Shown in pieces: positions 23,890-36,500 of a stretch of 64,000 nucleotides of DNA. The stretch comes from Channa striata (taxonomy: Eukaryota; Chordata; Actinopteri; Anabantiformes; Channidae), in contig CM065168.1 of the NCBI GenBank assembly GCA_033026295.1, positions 37,398,875 to 37,462,874 on the forward strand, in the 5' to 3' direction. The notes below the pieces were generated by a model. It was not told the DNA's origin, searched no databases, and saw only the letters and a program-made list of their open reading frames with translations. Position 1 is the stretch's first letter. The number at the start of each line of letters is the position of its first letter. A program made the position numbers and the translations under genes.

Positions 23890-24629
23890 CGCCAATCAAG
23901 CATAACATTATGACCCCCGGTGGGATACGGAGGAAGTCCCCCTTTTTCTGCCAAAACACCTTGGACCCCAGAATGGACCTAACAAGAGCGCTGAAGGTTC
24001 TCATTGCTATCTGACACCTCGATGTCAGCAGTAGTCCTCTAATTTGGGAAGAGTGGCCTTCATGGATATAAATCCCACAGTGCATCCTGGTCTTTTCATT
24101 TCGCCAGGCCACCTTCTGCCATGGCTCCAAGCTCCATTTCTGATGCTCACATGCCAATTAAAGGAGCTCTGTTGTTGGACATGGGTCAGCGTTGGCGCCC
24201 TCACCAGTATATGGCCACACAGCCTCATACACAGCAACCTGTAATCCACTCTGTGTTCTGTAGCTATGACACTGGATCGCACTTCAGGGGTCAGCCTTTG
24301 GTCCCCACGTGCTTCAATGAGCCTTGGTTCATCAGTTTTTCTTCCTTGGACCACTTGTGGGTGGTCCTCACCATTGACCATGAGATCATCTCACAGGAGC
24401 TGCAGTTTTAAAGTGGTTCTCGACCCAGTCATCCAGCCATCACATTTTGGCCTTTGTCAAAGTCGCTGAAATTCTCACTTTTGTACATTTTTCCTTTTTC
24501 CATCATATCCCGTTAACAACTCTGCTTTTGCTGCCTAATACACACCACTGACTTCTATGCAGCACTGTAATGAGGTAATCTGCGTTATTCACTTTGTTTG
24601 TGGTCATACTGTTATGGCTGATCTGTGTT
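23890..24629 (-). mobile_element. Decayed Tc1/mariner-like DNA transposon with terminal inverted repeats
   Basis: The left end (about 23890-23918, with AAGCATAACATTATGACC) and the right end (about 24600-24629, GTGGTCATACTGTTATGGCT) are imperfect reverse complements of each other. They resemble a TIR family I recall from teleost genomes. On the minus strand a broken frame includes EHQKWSLEPWQKVAWRNEKT (around 24080-24150), which resembles the Tc1-type transposase stretch before the second catalytic Asp (typical W-x-x-V-x-W/F-S-D-E). Here the Ser-Asp-Glu part reads RNE, so the catalytic Asp is lost. At about 740 bp the element is well below the 1.3-1.6 kb of an intact Tc1 element, so it is internally deleted and inactive. 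Confidence 0.6.
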
Positions 24630-24734
24630 TGTTCCATGTAGCACCTTGGTCCGTACCTTGAAAGCTGCATCCTCCTAACGGCTGGCAGTGTCAGAGTCAG
24701 AGGGGCCCTGGTCACAGCTACATAACAAGCCAGA

Positions 24735-25110
24735 AAGAGGCACAAAAACTCACAGCAACATTAATAAAGAGACATAATGCAATTTTACATGTGTAACAGG
24801 AAAAATCACAGCAGAAAAATGTAAACACAACTAAAACAACAGATGCAAAGCAACCAAAGGCAGAAACAAAATGACCACAAAGACAGACAAAAAGATGCAG
24901 AACCATCACCAAGACAAAGAGACAAACTATGAAAAATCAGCTTGAAGCAAACCAACTAACGTGCAAATAACCAGCAAAATGATAAAAACAAAACATCCAT
25001 AGAGATGCGGAAATGTCCCAAGGCGATGCAATGTGACTTCAAACTGATGCGAGACAATGAAAACCCACCTCAAAGTGGCACGAAACAACAAACAGATGCG
25101 AACATCTTCA
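24735..25110. repeat. Degenerate A-rich tandem repeat (AAAGANACAAANNG-like)
   Basis: Many loosely repeated words such as ACAAAATGACCACAAAGACA, AGATGCAGAACC and AGAGACAAAC form a decayed short-unit array. Similar sequence in reverse orientation appears at 22560-22690 and at the right end of the window. The low-complexity frames on either strand are by-products. Confidence 0.65.
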
Positions 25111-25129
25111 GAGAGGCAAGAACTGACCA

Positions 25130-28100
25130 CAGATGTTTAATTTGTGATTGTTTGATGGACCTAATTATAGTTCAAAGACACAATTTTCTGCTAATTGAAT
25201 ACAGGCTACTGTGCAAATCCATGGCTGTGATTCTTACACAACCACTTAGGAAACCACACACTGTGCCCTTTGATATTGTTTGTAGAGTTATTTCATTAGC
25301 ATTCAGCATCGCCCCGTAAAACTGTATGGCTCGTGTGACTAAGTCGCCTCGCAGGAGAACAGATTAGTCATCCTGCATGACTCTGACCTGCTATTATAAA
25401 TTAACAAGATATCGGTGAGTCACTGACTTAATGCGGTGATGCACTAATGTGCTGAAACAGAGGAAGGCCAGGAGATGTCCTTTACGCAACCCTTTCATTT
25501 AGTTGGGGAGCTGGTGTTTTCCTCCGTGTCAGCGGGGTTCATCTTTAGCTTGTGTTCATCAGCTTCTATTTACACCTGCTGCCATTTTGTTGCAGCTCTT
25601 AAAATTATTCCAGCATTTGTGTAAGGTTGGTAATTGAAAAGAGCTTTATCACTTAAACGCATGTCAGTATTTTATAGGAAATGTTTTGTAGGTAGTTCTA
25701 ACAGTGATCACTACAATTTAGGTTTATTTAATTGGGATGACGGCCTTTACGTAAGTTTTATATTATTATCAATATCTAAAGTAGGTAAGATGAGTCTGTG
25801 GCAAAAACAGCTCCCTACCTGATCCTTGTTTCTGATCAGTGATCCAAAGTAAAGTTATTCACCTATGTAGCTTTGTTTCAGTTTCCTCTGACTCCTCAGA
25901 TAAAATATCTGCCCTGCTTGTAGTTCAGTTGTAGTCCAGTTGCCACTGAGCAGCACCTTCACAGAACCCTGACCTGGATCACTGTGATCATCAGTTATTT
26001 GCAGCTTTGTTTCATCTGCTCTTTGGTGCTGGGCAGTAAAAGCAGAAGAATGAAATTGAAGGGGCTTTGATCCTCTGTAGAGCTGAGCTGGATCCAGTTG
26101 ATACGAGACATAAATCATGTTAAGTTACACTGTCATTTTCATTCATCATTGTAATAATATTAAAATTGATTATTGCTTATTTTTTGTAGTTTGTGTTGGG
26201 TTTAGCCTAACCAGGAAGTGGCTCTAAAATGCATAAACTAAGAAACATATGGAGCAAATCCATATTTAAAAAGTGTTAACTTTAAATGTATAAAGAATTA
26301 TGTCCTGCTACTACTGCTCCTGCATTTATTTGTGCATTTCTCATCACATTACTTTTTATTTTTGCTTTCATCTACTCTTTGGATGAAGCACCTTTCAGTA
26401 GCTGAAAAATCAATAATTAGGTCTCTGCAGCTGTGTTTGTCTTGTTGATGCATAAAATACAAATAAAAAGCATATTAAAAGCTGATTAGATGATTAGAAG
26501 AAATTAAATAAAAATGCTCACATAAACTTTCTAACTTTCTTCTCTAACTGCTGCAGTAAGAGGATTTTCCAGCAGGAGCAAAAGTCCAGGATTTCTCCTA
26601 AATCCTCTCCTGCCTGAGCTTCGTCCAGGAACTCGATCGATATCTCAAAGGTGACAAGCAGATGGTTGCAGTAGATAAGTGTTTTTTTGTGTACTTTCCT
26701 ACTCCCACTGTCCTACTGTACCTGCAGTGCAGTACCTGTTCTCTGCACTCAGCCCACGGCCCACCTCATCACCTCCTCGTCCCCGGAGTTACTCAGACCT
26801 GGTGGGTGACACTCTGAGATAAGAGTGCTGGGCTCTCCAGCTCTCACAGTTCATGCACTCGCTATGAACTGTCCTCCTCCCCAGCAAACAGGGAGACAAA
26901 CACAAAGACAGAGGGAGGAAGGTTTGTTTGGGAATATTTCCATTTGACATTTCACCATTCAACACGTACTTCATTTGAAATTCAAAAAGTTTAGCGTTGT
27001 GCCATCGCCAGTGGAGAGCTGCCAAGCGTGGATGGTGCTTCTTCTCAACACAGAGCTGGAAATCCACACGGGCTGATCCGTGGCGCCCGTCCAGTTCACT
27101 CAGATTTACACGGAGTTAAAATTAGAAAACAGCATAAAGCTTCACGTTTGCTGATTTATCTCACGTATTAAATCTTATCAGACACCCTTCTTTTTCAGCA
27201 GACGTCTGGTGACAACAAAGCGTCACATTTGCTCACAGGTTGATCCACAGCATCTAAAAATATTCTCACTTGTTGAAATCACCACTTGGGAGCCAATCCA
27301 GTGAATTAATATTTGATGAGATGTTAATCTAATACTCTGTTCTGCAAAAAATGCAATGCCTCACAGAGTCACAAAGTGTGAACCCCCCCCAACACCCACT
27401 GCTAATCAGATAAAAATATAGATTTTCTGTCGTCTCAAATTACACTCTGGTTTGTGTGTCCCCATACTCGGTGAGTGGGGAGTATTAAAATGCAGACTGA
27501 TGTCTAACAAAACATTCTTTTAAAATGTTTATATTATGTTTTCAGATTTTCAGACTCAAATTCAGTACTGGAAGAAACACAAAGCAGTGGTTTCCACTTC
27601 ATAGCCCATAGTTATTTCTAACCTTCTCTAAACCAAACAAAGGCTTTGTGACCCAGGCAACCGGTTGATCCGAGATAAACAATCGGAGATGGTGCTTTCC
27701 TTTGTATCATCTGGTTACTCGCCCACAGCTTGAATTTGTTACAGATACACAGATTTAGAGCAAGTATCATTGTGGTGCAGTAGATGTTTGGCACAGGTAG
27801 GTGGAAAATATTGTTTCTGAATATAAGTTTGGTAGGAAATAAAACATGTCATTAAATGATTAACAAAGGAGAGTTATTATTATTCTATTCATAAAGAGCC
27901 AGACAAAAAGAGATGGTCTGTATAAAAGCATTTAAATAACCCATAAAGCTATGTGACCTCCAAATTAAATTTCAGCCACATTCTAATCCTAACGTAAAAG
28001 AAATGAACTTTATTTGCCAAACTAAAAGCAGTGGATTCTTTTAGAAAAGCAGCCCCACTAAAAATAAAATCAGCGATTTGCTGCTTATTCATCCTGATCT

Positions 28101-28700
28101 AATTCATGTCAGCATCCTGCTGCACCATAGCCCTCCCTAATTTGTGGGCATTTATCAGTTTAGTTTTTGTGATTGATGAAATGTTTTTGTTTCCGGCTCA
28201 CGGGCTGAGCTGTAGTGTATCACTGTCACCGGACTAAAGTGCTGTTTATTCGATTTTGGTTTCTGCTCATGCAAACATGATGTCGTATTATGTAAAGGTC
28301 TACCCCGATCATGTGAACAGCACGTCAGCCCCATGAGGTAAACGACTGGCCTTCCCAAACTTGCTAAAGTGAAAAAAGAAAATGCATTCGACCAACATGA
28401 AAGCGGCTCAGCAGCTGTGATGTGCAGTGAAAATCGGGGTTACCATAGAGGCAGATTGTGGAGGGGGTGTTGTTACCACGGGCAACGGGCCGAGGTGACC
28501 CAGATGGCACAAAAGCAGCCGAGCCTACTGGACCGCTGTGCTTTGACAGGTACGCTTGTGTGTCGGCTATCAACCAGAAAGAGACACGGACACGGCATCA
28601 GATTATGGGCTCACCCTGATTAAACACAAACTGTGGAGACACAACCCAGGGTTTTAAATATGCAAGGACAATAAAATAGCAACTGTGTTTACCTTTCATC
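25130..28700. other. Intergenic DNA, no gene recognised
   Basis: No splice-supported frame and no RNA gene seen. Segment 26550-27100 is GC-richer with a 92-codon minus-strand frame (26789-27067) that resembles no known family. Confidence 0.5.
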
Positions 28701-28719
28701 AAGCACAGCCTCTTCAAAT

Positions 28720-28721
<2 letters not shown>

Positions 28722-28752
<31 letters not shown>
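28722..28752. repeat. (GT)n microsatellite
   Basis: A 31 bp GT tract in intergenic DNA; the 136-codon plus-strand frame across it (28685-29095) is a low-complexity artefact. Confidence 0.95.
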
Positions 28753-28753
<1 letters not shown>

Positions 28754-29129
28754 ACGCTTGGAGGTAAACAGCACTGTCAGCCAATAAGGAAAACAGTTCA
28801 ACAGAGACATGTGGCCACACACAGGGGAGGACAAACGGTGTCAAAACACAGACATGACCACTGCTGCGCTATTTGCTCAAGAGAAACGAGGGTTTTAAAC
28901 ATCTACCGGCTCGTCTGTAAAACAAAAGCCGCGAAGCAACAAGTAACTAAAAACAGAAGTTCCACTTTTTGGGACACAAACATATTCAATTTTCCTTCCA
29001 AGGGTCAGGAGGAAATGATTTCTCTGTTCAAAGGGGAAATACTGTACCTGCTTCTCCAAAGCTCACTAATAATCATATTGTGTCTACAAATGTGAAATAA
29101 ACCATTTGCAGTTGATGAACTATGAGGTT

Positions 29130-29800
29130 ATAATGGTCGTGTTTCACCGTCAAGCTTCACAGACGCACCGCTGATGCGGGACTTCCTGTTTTAGTTTAAC
29201 TGAACATCATCCCGCCTCGTCATCAGTGACATTCCCTCCCTCGCTGACATGACACCAAACCACCGTTGTGCACGTTTTTTCACGATTTCGACGGAGCTGC
29301 GGCTCCAGAGTCAAAACAAGCCTCCAATCTGAAGAGGCTTCTCTCCGTCTACTCTGCGCTTTGACGGGGATGTTTAGCAATCTTTGCTTTTAAATATTCC
29401 CTCTGCCTCCCCAGAGAGGGTGAGTGTGGGTGATGCCAGCTGAAAATAGCTCTCACCGTGATACAATGCTGAATCAATGCTGCACCTTATGCTTAATTAA
29501 GGAGAGGTCGCTCGCTGGTGTGGAGGTTTCTCAAAGCCCCACTTTGCCTCTCTGATTAGGGTTACATAACACTGTTTAATACTGCATGGAGCGGGCTAAA
29601 AACATAATGACATCTGCCAGCGTTACAGCATCAATCCTGTCCTGACAGGCTGCAAAGTTCGAGGCTGGTGCACTGCCGACACATTGAATAATTGGCTGCT
29701 CACCGCTGCTAAATCACTGAAATGATACTGATTTGTGCCAAATCTGGCTGAATTAATAATGAACTCTGCATGATAAGGTCTGAGCAGTGGACCTCAATTT
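29130..29800. other. Complex intergenic block with homeodomain-like sites
   Basis: Non-repetitive, GC-richer than its surroundings, with TTAATTAAGG, GAATAATTGGC and TGAATTAATAATG and stop codons in all frames. This is what conserved non-coding enhancers near developmental genes often look like. Conservation cannot be judged from one sequence. Confidence 0.25.
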
Positions 29801-30570
29801 GTCATCTTTTGTATGCAGCACTGGCACATGGTTTCCTGACCGGTTAGTTTATTCTGTAAAAAAATCATCTTGACTCAGCTTCCATATTTCCATAAAACCA
29901 ACCAGGTCAATGATGATACTGTTTCCTTTTGTCTAACCTCAAGCTGCAAAATACGTTTCTAAAAAAATTTAATTTGTCTTAATTTTTGAGACTTGCCATT
30001 TTCAGAGATTTACAGAGCCCCTGAAGTTGCAAAAGATTTATTTTTTCATCTTGTCATGCACAAGCCTGGCAAATTAACAGGTAAATACCAAAAAACTACC
30101 ATGGTGCATATGTTTTTGTGTTGTCTCTTCATTGTCGATGAATGAAGTGCAACATTTTCCTATGGTAAATTACAAGTGACAGAAAGTGCTGGACAGTTCC
30201 ACAGCAGAGCCAATATCCCAATTAAATTTAGGCAACATATTTGTGTTTGCAATTGCAACTTAACCCCTCATGCAAAGGCTTAGCATTAAAAAAATACACC
30301 TCTACAGACTTTAGGATTCCAGGAAATTGACAGTCTTCACCCAGAGTGGGGTGTGTTGCATCTACTTTGAGGCTTTATGACTCATGCGACTTATTCAGGC
30401 TGAGTGACTCTATTGGAGGATCAAAGGACAGTTGAATCAGATGGTTTTTAGAAAGACTTGTCCTTAAGGCTGGAGGGTCACAGCAAAGGTTATATGAGGA
30501 TTATTAAGAGCAGAGATATTATGAGATGCACAAAACGAACCGCCACTACTGGGGATTTAGTTTTCAATTT

Positions 30571-30610
30571 GTGTGTGTGTGTGGGCGTGTGTGTGTGAGT
30601 GTGTGAGTGT
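30571..30610. repeat. Imperfect GT-rich microsatellite
   Basis: GTGTGTGTGTGTGGGCGTGT followed by interrupted GTGA repeats. Confidence 0.85.
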
Positions 30611-31064
30611 TCGGGGAAAGGGAAGACAATAGGCAGAGCTACGGAGGAGTGAGTCAGTGCTCAGTCTGTGTGTTGACTACTGCGAAGGGCTGTGGCCCAG
30701 GGAAACAGCTGATGAAATTAGAGATCACATAATAAATTCACTGGCAGTGGAGAAAATGTAAAAATGCCAAAGTAACTTCATACTTCTGTCGTTGTTCATT
30801 TCCAAAACCTACAACACGCTATGATTTTATAAATGTCTTCTGCCACAAGTCCTGAAGCAAGCGGATTCTTGGATAATCAGAAGATTTTTTTTAGATACGT
30901 GAGGCCTATTGACCGTTGGCCAGTGTGGTTTTCTATTCTTACAGTGATAATAGGCCAATTTACAACTCAGAATTCATAGTGATTCTTGTAACAATGAGTC
31001 ACTGAATACAGACAGGTCTAGACAAAAGCTAGTTATTCCTTTTTTTCCAGGCGACCATCAATTT

Positions 31065-31590
31065 TTGTCGACTGAGATAATTAAGCCAATTAAACCAACA
31101 TTAGCTTCATCGTTCATTGAAGTGCTTCAAGGTCTAAAATGGGAACCTGAAAAAAGAATTTTACATGAGACCTTTGGGGTTGTTTTCCACATTGCCACCG
31201 AGGTCTCGATGATGCTGTACAGGTCAGTTAACCATTCACGCTGGGTCACATCCATTAATAGCTGCTTAATTTGTCCCACTGCTGCTCATGGAGGAAGTTG
31301 CTTCTTTCACCAGTCGACACGGATCATGGAATTGCCTGGTGTTGTCCAGCTCTTCATACCTGAGACCATACCTGGATGTCTGCCTTCGCGATGGTTACTG
31401 GATCTGGTTCAGTATGGTTTATTGGGCATTGTTGTGCTTGTCCTATCATCAGGTTGCTCCCAGGTCACACTGTGGTACTAGTAGGTCTCGCACAGTTGAA
31501 TGGACTGTGGCTTTCAAATGAACCTCTGGGGCCAAGCACCAGCAGATGGAGCTTAGATGTGAGGTGGACTGAGGCAGGTATGTTTGGGTG
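31065..31590 (+). other. Unidentified open stretch, possibly a decayed repeat
   Basis: Three overlapping plus-strand frames (138, 77 and 71 codons) lie here. The sequence is GC-richer than its flanks, and the frames lack clear donors or acceptors and any protein family I recognise. It may be an old transposon fragment or a non-coding exon. Confidence 0.25.
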
Positions 31591-31599
31591 AGGTGACAA

Positions 31600-33430
31600 A
31601 GGCGTAACAGGTTAGATCAGGATAAGAATCACGACCCTGGATTTGTTCTGAACTGAGTGAAATTAAAAGCTGCTGGACCTGAACTACGTAATGCTGGGTT
31701 ACATCACAGCTGCAGGTATAATGTGATGCGTTTGACCAGCCATTAGAGTAGATGGACCATGTTATTATTTTTATCGCTGCTTCTTGTTTTTCGGGCTTTG
31801 CAGAGGTCCAAACCCCTTTTTTATACACAGCACGGCTTTTATTTCAGCCAGGCCTGTGCGCTGCTTTACCTCATCTGACATTGATTTACAGCTCTTTTGT
31901 CATGTTGAGACATTCTATGTTTAAAATGCGCCAGAAAAGCTCGTCCAATTTCTTAGTCTAGAGACAAACAGTTTTCAGCAAACAGCAGAAATTAATAACA
32001 GTGAACATTAATCCATTTAGTAAAAGGCGCACCATGAAATCCATCTATGTCACACAATAATGGTGTAACGCTACAGTGTAATTGCAGAGGACTGTGGGGT
32101 TTTGTTATGGATGACAGTGATGGGGTCATTATTGTGCAGAGTGATGGATCATTTACAGAGCAGCACTGTGCACAACGTAGAACATTTGGTACCTAATGCA
32201 GGACACAATCTGGAGGAGGTCCATGTTGACTAGTGTGCACCCAAAGTTAATCGGCGTTAAACTTTTTATTTGTTGAGTAGGTTTGAGTAAGTTACCAACT
32301 TTATTTCACGAGGCAGGTCTCAACCCCTTAACTATCCTCATAACAACGATCGATAAATCGTCAGGGCATAGCCCACTGGGTCATCAATAAAACACTAAAG
32401 GAGTCCTTTCAACTCCCAACAGCTCTGTCCTCACTGGGTCAAAGCCGTCTATGTGCACTCCTTCCCCACCCCTGCTATCTCCTGTGCGCTCCTTTAGGTC
32501 TCCACATAAAAGGGGGCTCGTTGTGAACAAAGCAAAGGGCTTGACAGAGCTTTGGACACCTGCAGTGGACCGGGCCATTCGGTTTGCTCGGGTTTGAGAA
32601 AACAGAGACAGAGGGACGGTTGGGTTAGTGGACAGATGACAAAGGGCCGTGAGACAGTTCACTGCGAGCTCATGACCAGCATTTGAGCCTGTGCCCGCTT
32701 TTGAAATATCCGCCTTGATGCACAGATGTCACACAGCTTTCACGTGTAATTTAAAAAGGCAGCGCAAGCTTCATTATGTCTTTATGGCTTCAACCACCCC
32801 CATGTAAATGACATTTAACATCCACATCCAGAGCATGTGCTGCAGGAGATGGAGCGATAACGTCTCCGACCGAGATGTTGCTATGGGAACATGACTCAAC
32901 AAGTCTTTCTGCGTTACCTGTGGCAGCTGCACACTACTCATGAAGGCTGTTTCATGCTCACTTTGTTTGCCAACCAGCAGTGGCGGGTCAGATGTCAGCG
33001 AAAACACAACGGAACACAGGTCATAAAGGTTGGAGTTTGAGCGTGAACAGAGTGAAGCTGTGATTGAATCAATATCACTCGTGTTCTTTTCCACATTAGG
33101 AGGAACAGCACAGAAAGATGCAACTGGACTGGATGGAGGCTTTAAAACACAAACATCTGTGGATAATAACTGTAGCAATAACCTCATGATGACCTTGTGT
33201 AAAAGCATTTTGAAATTTGACAGTTTCTAGGTCATTCTGTGTGTGAAACTGACGTTTGAAGTTTTAATGAAATTTGCTACTTTATAAATAGAAGGAATAG
33301 AATAGAATATCAATAGAAGCCTCCATATTATTTAACCTGCTGCACATAATGGAAATAATATATGTCATTATCGAGCATGGAGCATTGAGCATAGAGTTTT
33401 AGTGGTTTGTACTTTGTGCAGGTTCCTCTG
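31600..33430. other. Intergenic DNA, no gene recognised
   Basis: Minus-strand frames of 92 codons (32384-32662) and 144 codons (32774-33208) show no domain, splice context or family resemblance. The region otherwise looks neutral. Confidence 0.45.
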
Positions 33431-33435
33431 TTATT

Positions 33436-33530
33436 CAATTCAATTCAACTTTATTTATATAGGAATTCACAACAAAGTCATCTCAATAAAGTCAAGACTA
33501 AACAGTGCAGTAAGAATAACTCCTAATTAC
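33436..33530. repeat. Teleost interspersed repeat fragment
   Basis: CAATTCAACTTTATTTATAT followed by AGGAATTCACAACAAAGTCA is very close to a dispersed sequence I recall from many fish genomes. Class and full length are not clear from this fragment. Confidence 0.55.
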
Positions 33531-33534
33531 TCAT

Positions 33535-36500
33535 AAGCTCTAATACACAGATCACCATAATGTGTTTAAGTAGAATTAATCAGTGTGCATAAGTCAGTAT
33601 TTTGAGAATTGAATGGAGTTTGAACTTTATACAGGTGTTAAATTGTAAAAACTTTGGAAATTCATAATCTTACTCAAGTCATTGTAATTAAATAATTTTC
33701 AGTGTTTTTAAATTTGAATGGAGGTTTTCATGTTGAGATTAGAGGCAGTATTGTATTGTTATATCTAGAAGAATTACACATAATTTGATAAGTCATTTTC
33801 ATTTGGTAGAATTAAAGTTGGAGATACCAAATACATTTTATAAAATAATGTTTATCAAGGAGAAGTTCCTTTTAAATTTCCAAATGCATTCAAAGATTAT
33901 GAAAATATTTAGTGAATAGTGCATGTTGCATGGGTTTTGACTCAGAAGAGTAAGACGACATGATGATCTCCTCAAATACGAGATGAGTCAGACAGGTCTT
34001 AGTGTCATATTTATACAGGGTTTTCGGTCTTTTATGACACACGCATTGAAAATATCAGCAACTGTCATCCGAGGTCGTGCCATCGAAAATAAACACATGT
34101 ACGGCAGATGTTTGAGCTCCGTTTTGTTTCTGTGTGGAGCTTCAGGTATGTTGTCGTGCACCGTGAAGTGCGGAGGAGGCCCATCTGTCACAGCACCACT
34201 AACCCTGTAAACACAATCCTGAGCTGTCATTCACAACAAACCCACATCTTTTTTGTCCTCGCTGGCTACTGCCCAGCATGCAGCAGTGGTGAGGTAAGAT
34301 ACAGTTAATCCAAAGCAGGGCACAGATTATGGAAAATGTCTGTTTTATTGTGATGTATATATGTGAGAGTTGTCGTACTGTATGTTACTTTGTGTGCGTT
34401 TTTTCACGGGTTATTACAGAAGTGCAGGCTGTTTGTGAAAGAGTCCCTAACCTGAAGATCAGATATCGACCTGCACACGGTGGGTCACTGGAATACGAGT
34501 CGGAGCACGGCAACCTCTAAAGGTTAATGACTTCTGACCTTGTTTCTAACCCTGTTTGTGTCTCTGTCCCGATACTGTGACCTGACCTATGATCGGCATG
34601 AACACGACCTCACACCAGCTGGGAAAAGGAGACAGCTCATGAAATCACGCTGCGTTTTCCTGCTGCAAATAGCCTCAAAGATGCTGCTTTTCATTACAAG
34701 TGTCCTATACGTACGTGAAATAACTGCCCATGGCAGAAACAGTAAAAATGTCTCTTTTTATGACACTGGCACACACTTAATAGCAATAAAAAGAAAATTA
34801 TCCGTGTAGAAATGAAAATTGATTTAGGCCGTGGTGCAGGTTGTCTGAATTATCCAGCGCTCCTGTTTGTAAATACACGATCATCTCTTGAGCCAAGAGA
34901 ATCTCGTCTGTTATGAGATCCATTTGAGGATCTATTTATAATTTGGTGCCAGATGTATTGGTGCCCCAAATATCATGACTAAAATCAGAAAACCGACCAT
35001 CTGCACAAAATCAGATGCCACAGCTACAGTTATGCAAGTTACTGATCAGATGTATGTGTTTTAAAACTGAAAGCAGATGGTTTAAATGTTTTACTATGTT
35101 TTGGGAAAAAAAAGATCAAGTGAAGTAATGCTAATGTGTCAATATAATTATATAATACTGTATAATTACAGTATGAACAATGACGACCACAAAGAAACCA
35201 ATGTGTGTGCCAAATTCGATCTGCACGATTTGTTTTAGACATTTAGACTAATTTTGTATATTATTTTGCATTGAGCGCTTGGAAAGCATTACAAATATGT
35301 TTTTTTTTAATATTCCACCTTCCTGGCAGATAGTGGTTAAATTAATTTAATTTAATTTGTCAAATTTAATTAACATCACATACTAAAATACTTGCCTTAT
35401 GTTGAGTGATTTTATTTGATTTAACTTCTAATCTGTAGCACTCAGCCTCAAACCCAGTCACTTACAAGTGTGTTTTATTTTCAAGTTTCCTGCCTAATAA
35501 TAACATAACTTTAAACCCAACGTCACTTCAATCTTTATAGGTCTCCCAAATACCTTCATGTATGATTACATACATTGCACAAAGGACACACAGTTTGTCA
35601 ATGGTCTAAAAAACACTTTAACCCCTTAGTTGTTGAGCTGTACATTGTCCAAAGTCATCATGTTGCCCACTACTGTATCTTGGACTGTGACTCTGGGACA
35701 AGACATTCCCATCACCGAGTTACCTAACGCGTGACCTGAGATCCTCCCTGCTCCTGCGTGTCCTCCAGTGCTCCGTGCTCCTGGGACGCAGTAGTGAATT
35801 TAAAAATGACACAGTATCTGGATGGCCTGAGAGGAGGGTTCATTACTGCGCTGAGATCACACTGTTTTTTTTCTCCCTGGCACAATTCTCTTGCTGTCTA
35901 AAAGTGATCAGGATGTTTGTTCGTATGAAGGTCAGACGCCGTTATGTAAGATCAGTGGTTAGAAAGGAAAGTTGAAAGCTTTTCTGAGTCGTTTGTTACG
36001 AGACCAAGGTTGTGAGGCAGCCACAAAAAGCAGTTCGCTCCCCATGTGCTCTTTTCCAGCTCTCAACACAACAGTCATTGTGTTGCAATATCAGCCTGTT
36101 TTGCTTATGAAAATCTTTTGATAAATTGTTTAATATAAAAAACTGGGAGAAGTTATTAAAATGAATACTTATCACTATGTTGTTCATCTAACAGCTCAAA
36201 CTACAATGACTTTCCATTTAAAATCGTACAAATGAGAGATAACCAGCAAATCCTCACTTTTGAGAAGCTGAGGCTCAGCTTGCGAACAGAATCATTGTTT
36301 TGCTATTTTCTGTTGAAGTCTAAACAATTAACCGTAAAAATAATGTGAACTGGTGGATTAAGGGGTTTTAATTCTATCCTGTCTCCCATCTACTTCCTTA
36401 CTGTCCTCTGTCCCTCTGTGTTTCGCTGTAACTCAGCATCAGCTGCACTTTGGTGGATTTTGCTTAATGCTCAGCTTCTTTTCTGCTCTTGTTTCCATTT

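Noticed and set aside
28685..29095. 136-codon frame crossing a GT microsatellite
   Set aside because: The VCVCVC run is a product of the repeat; the flanks show no coding character.
32774..33208. 144-codon minus-strand frame in the gene desert
   Set aside because: No domain, signal peptide or splice context; length alone is not enough in 64 kb.
35335..35380. AT-only palindrome-like run
   Set aside because: Low-complexity TTAA words make such symmetry likely by chance.
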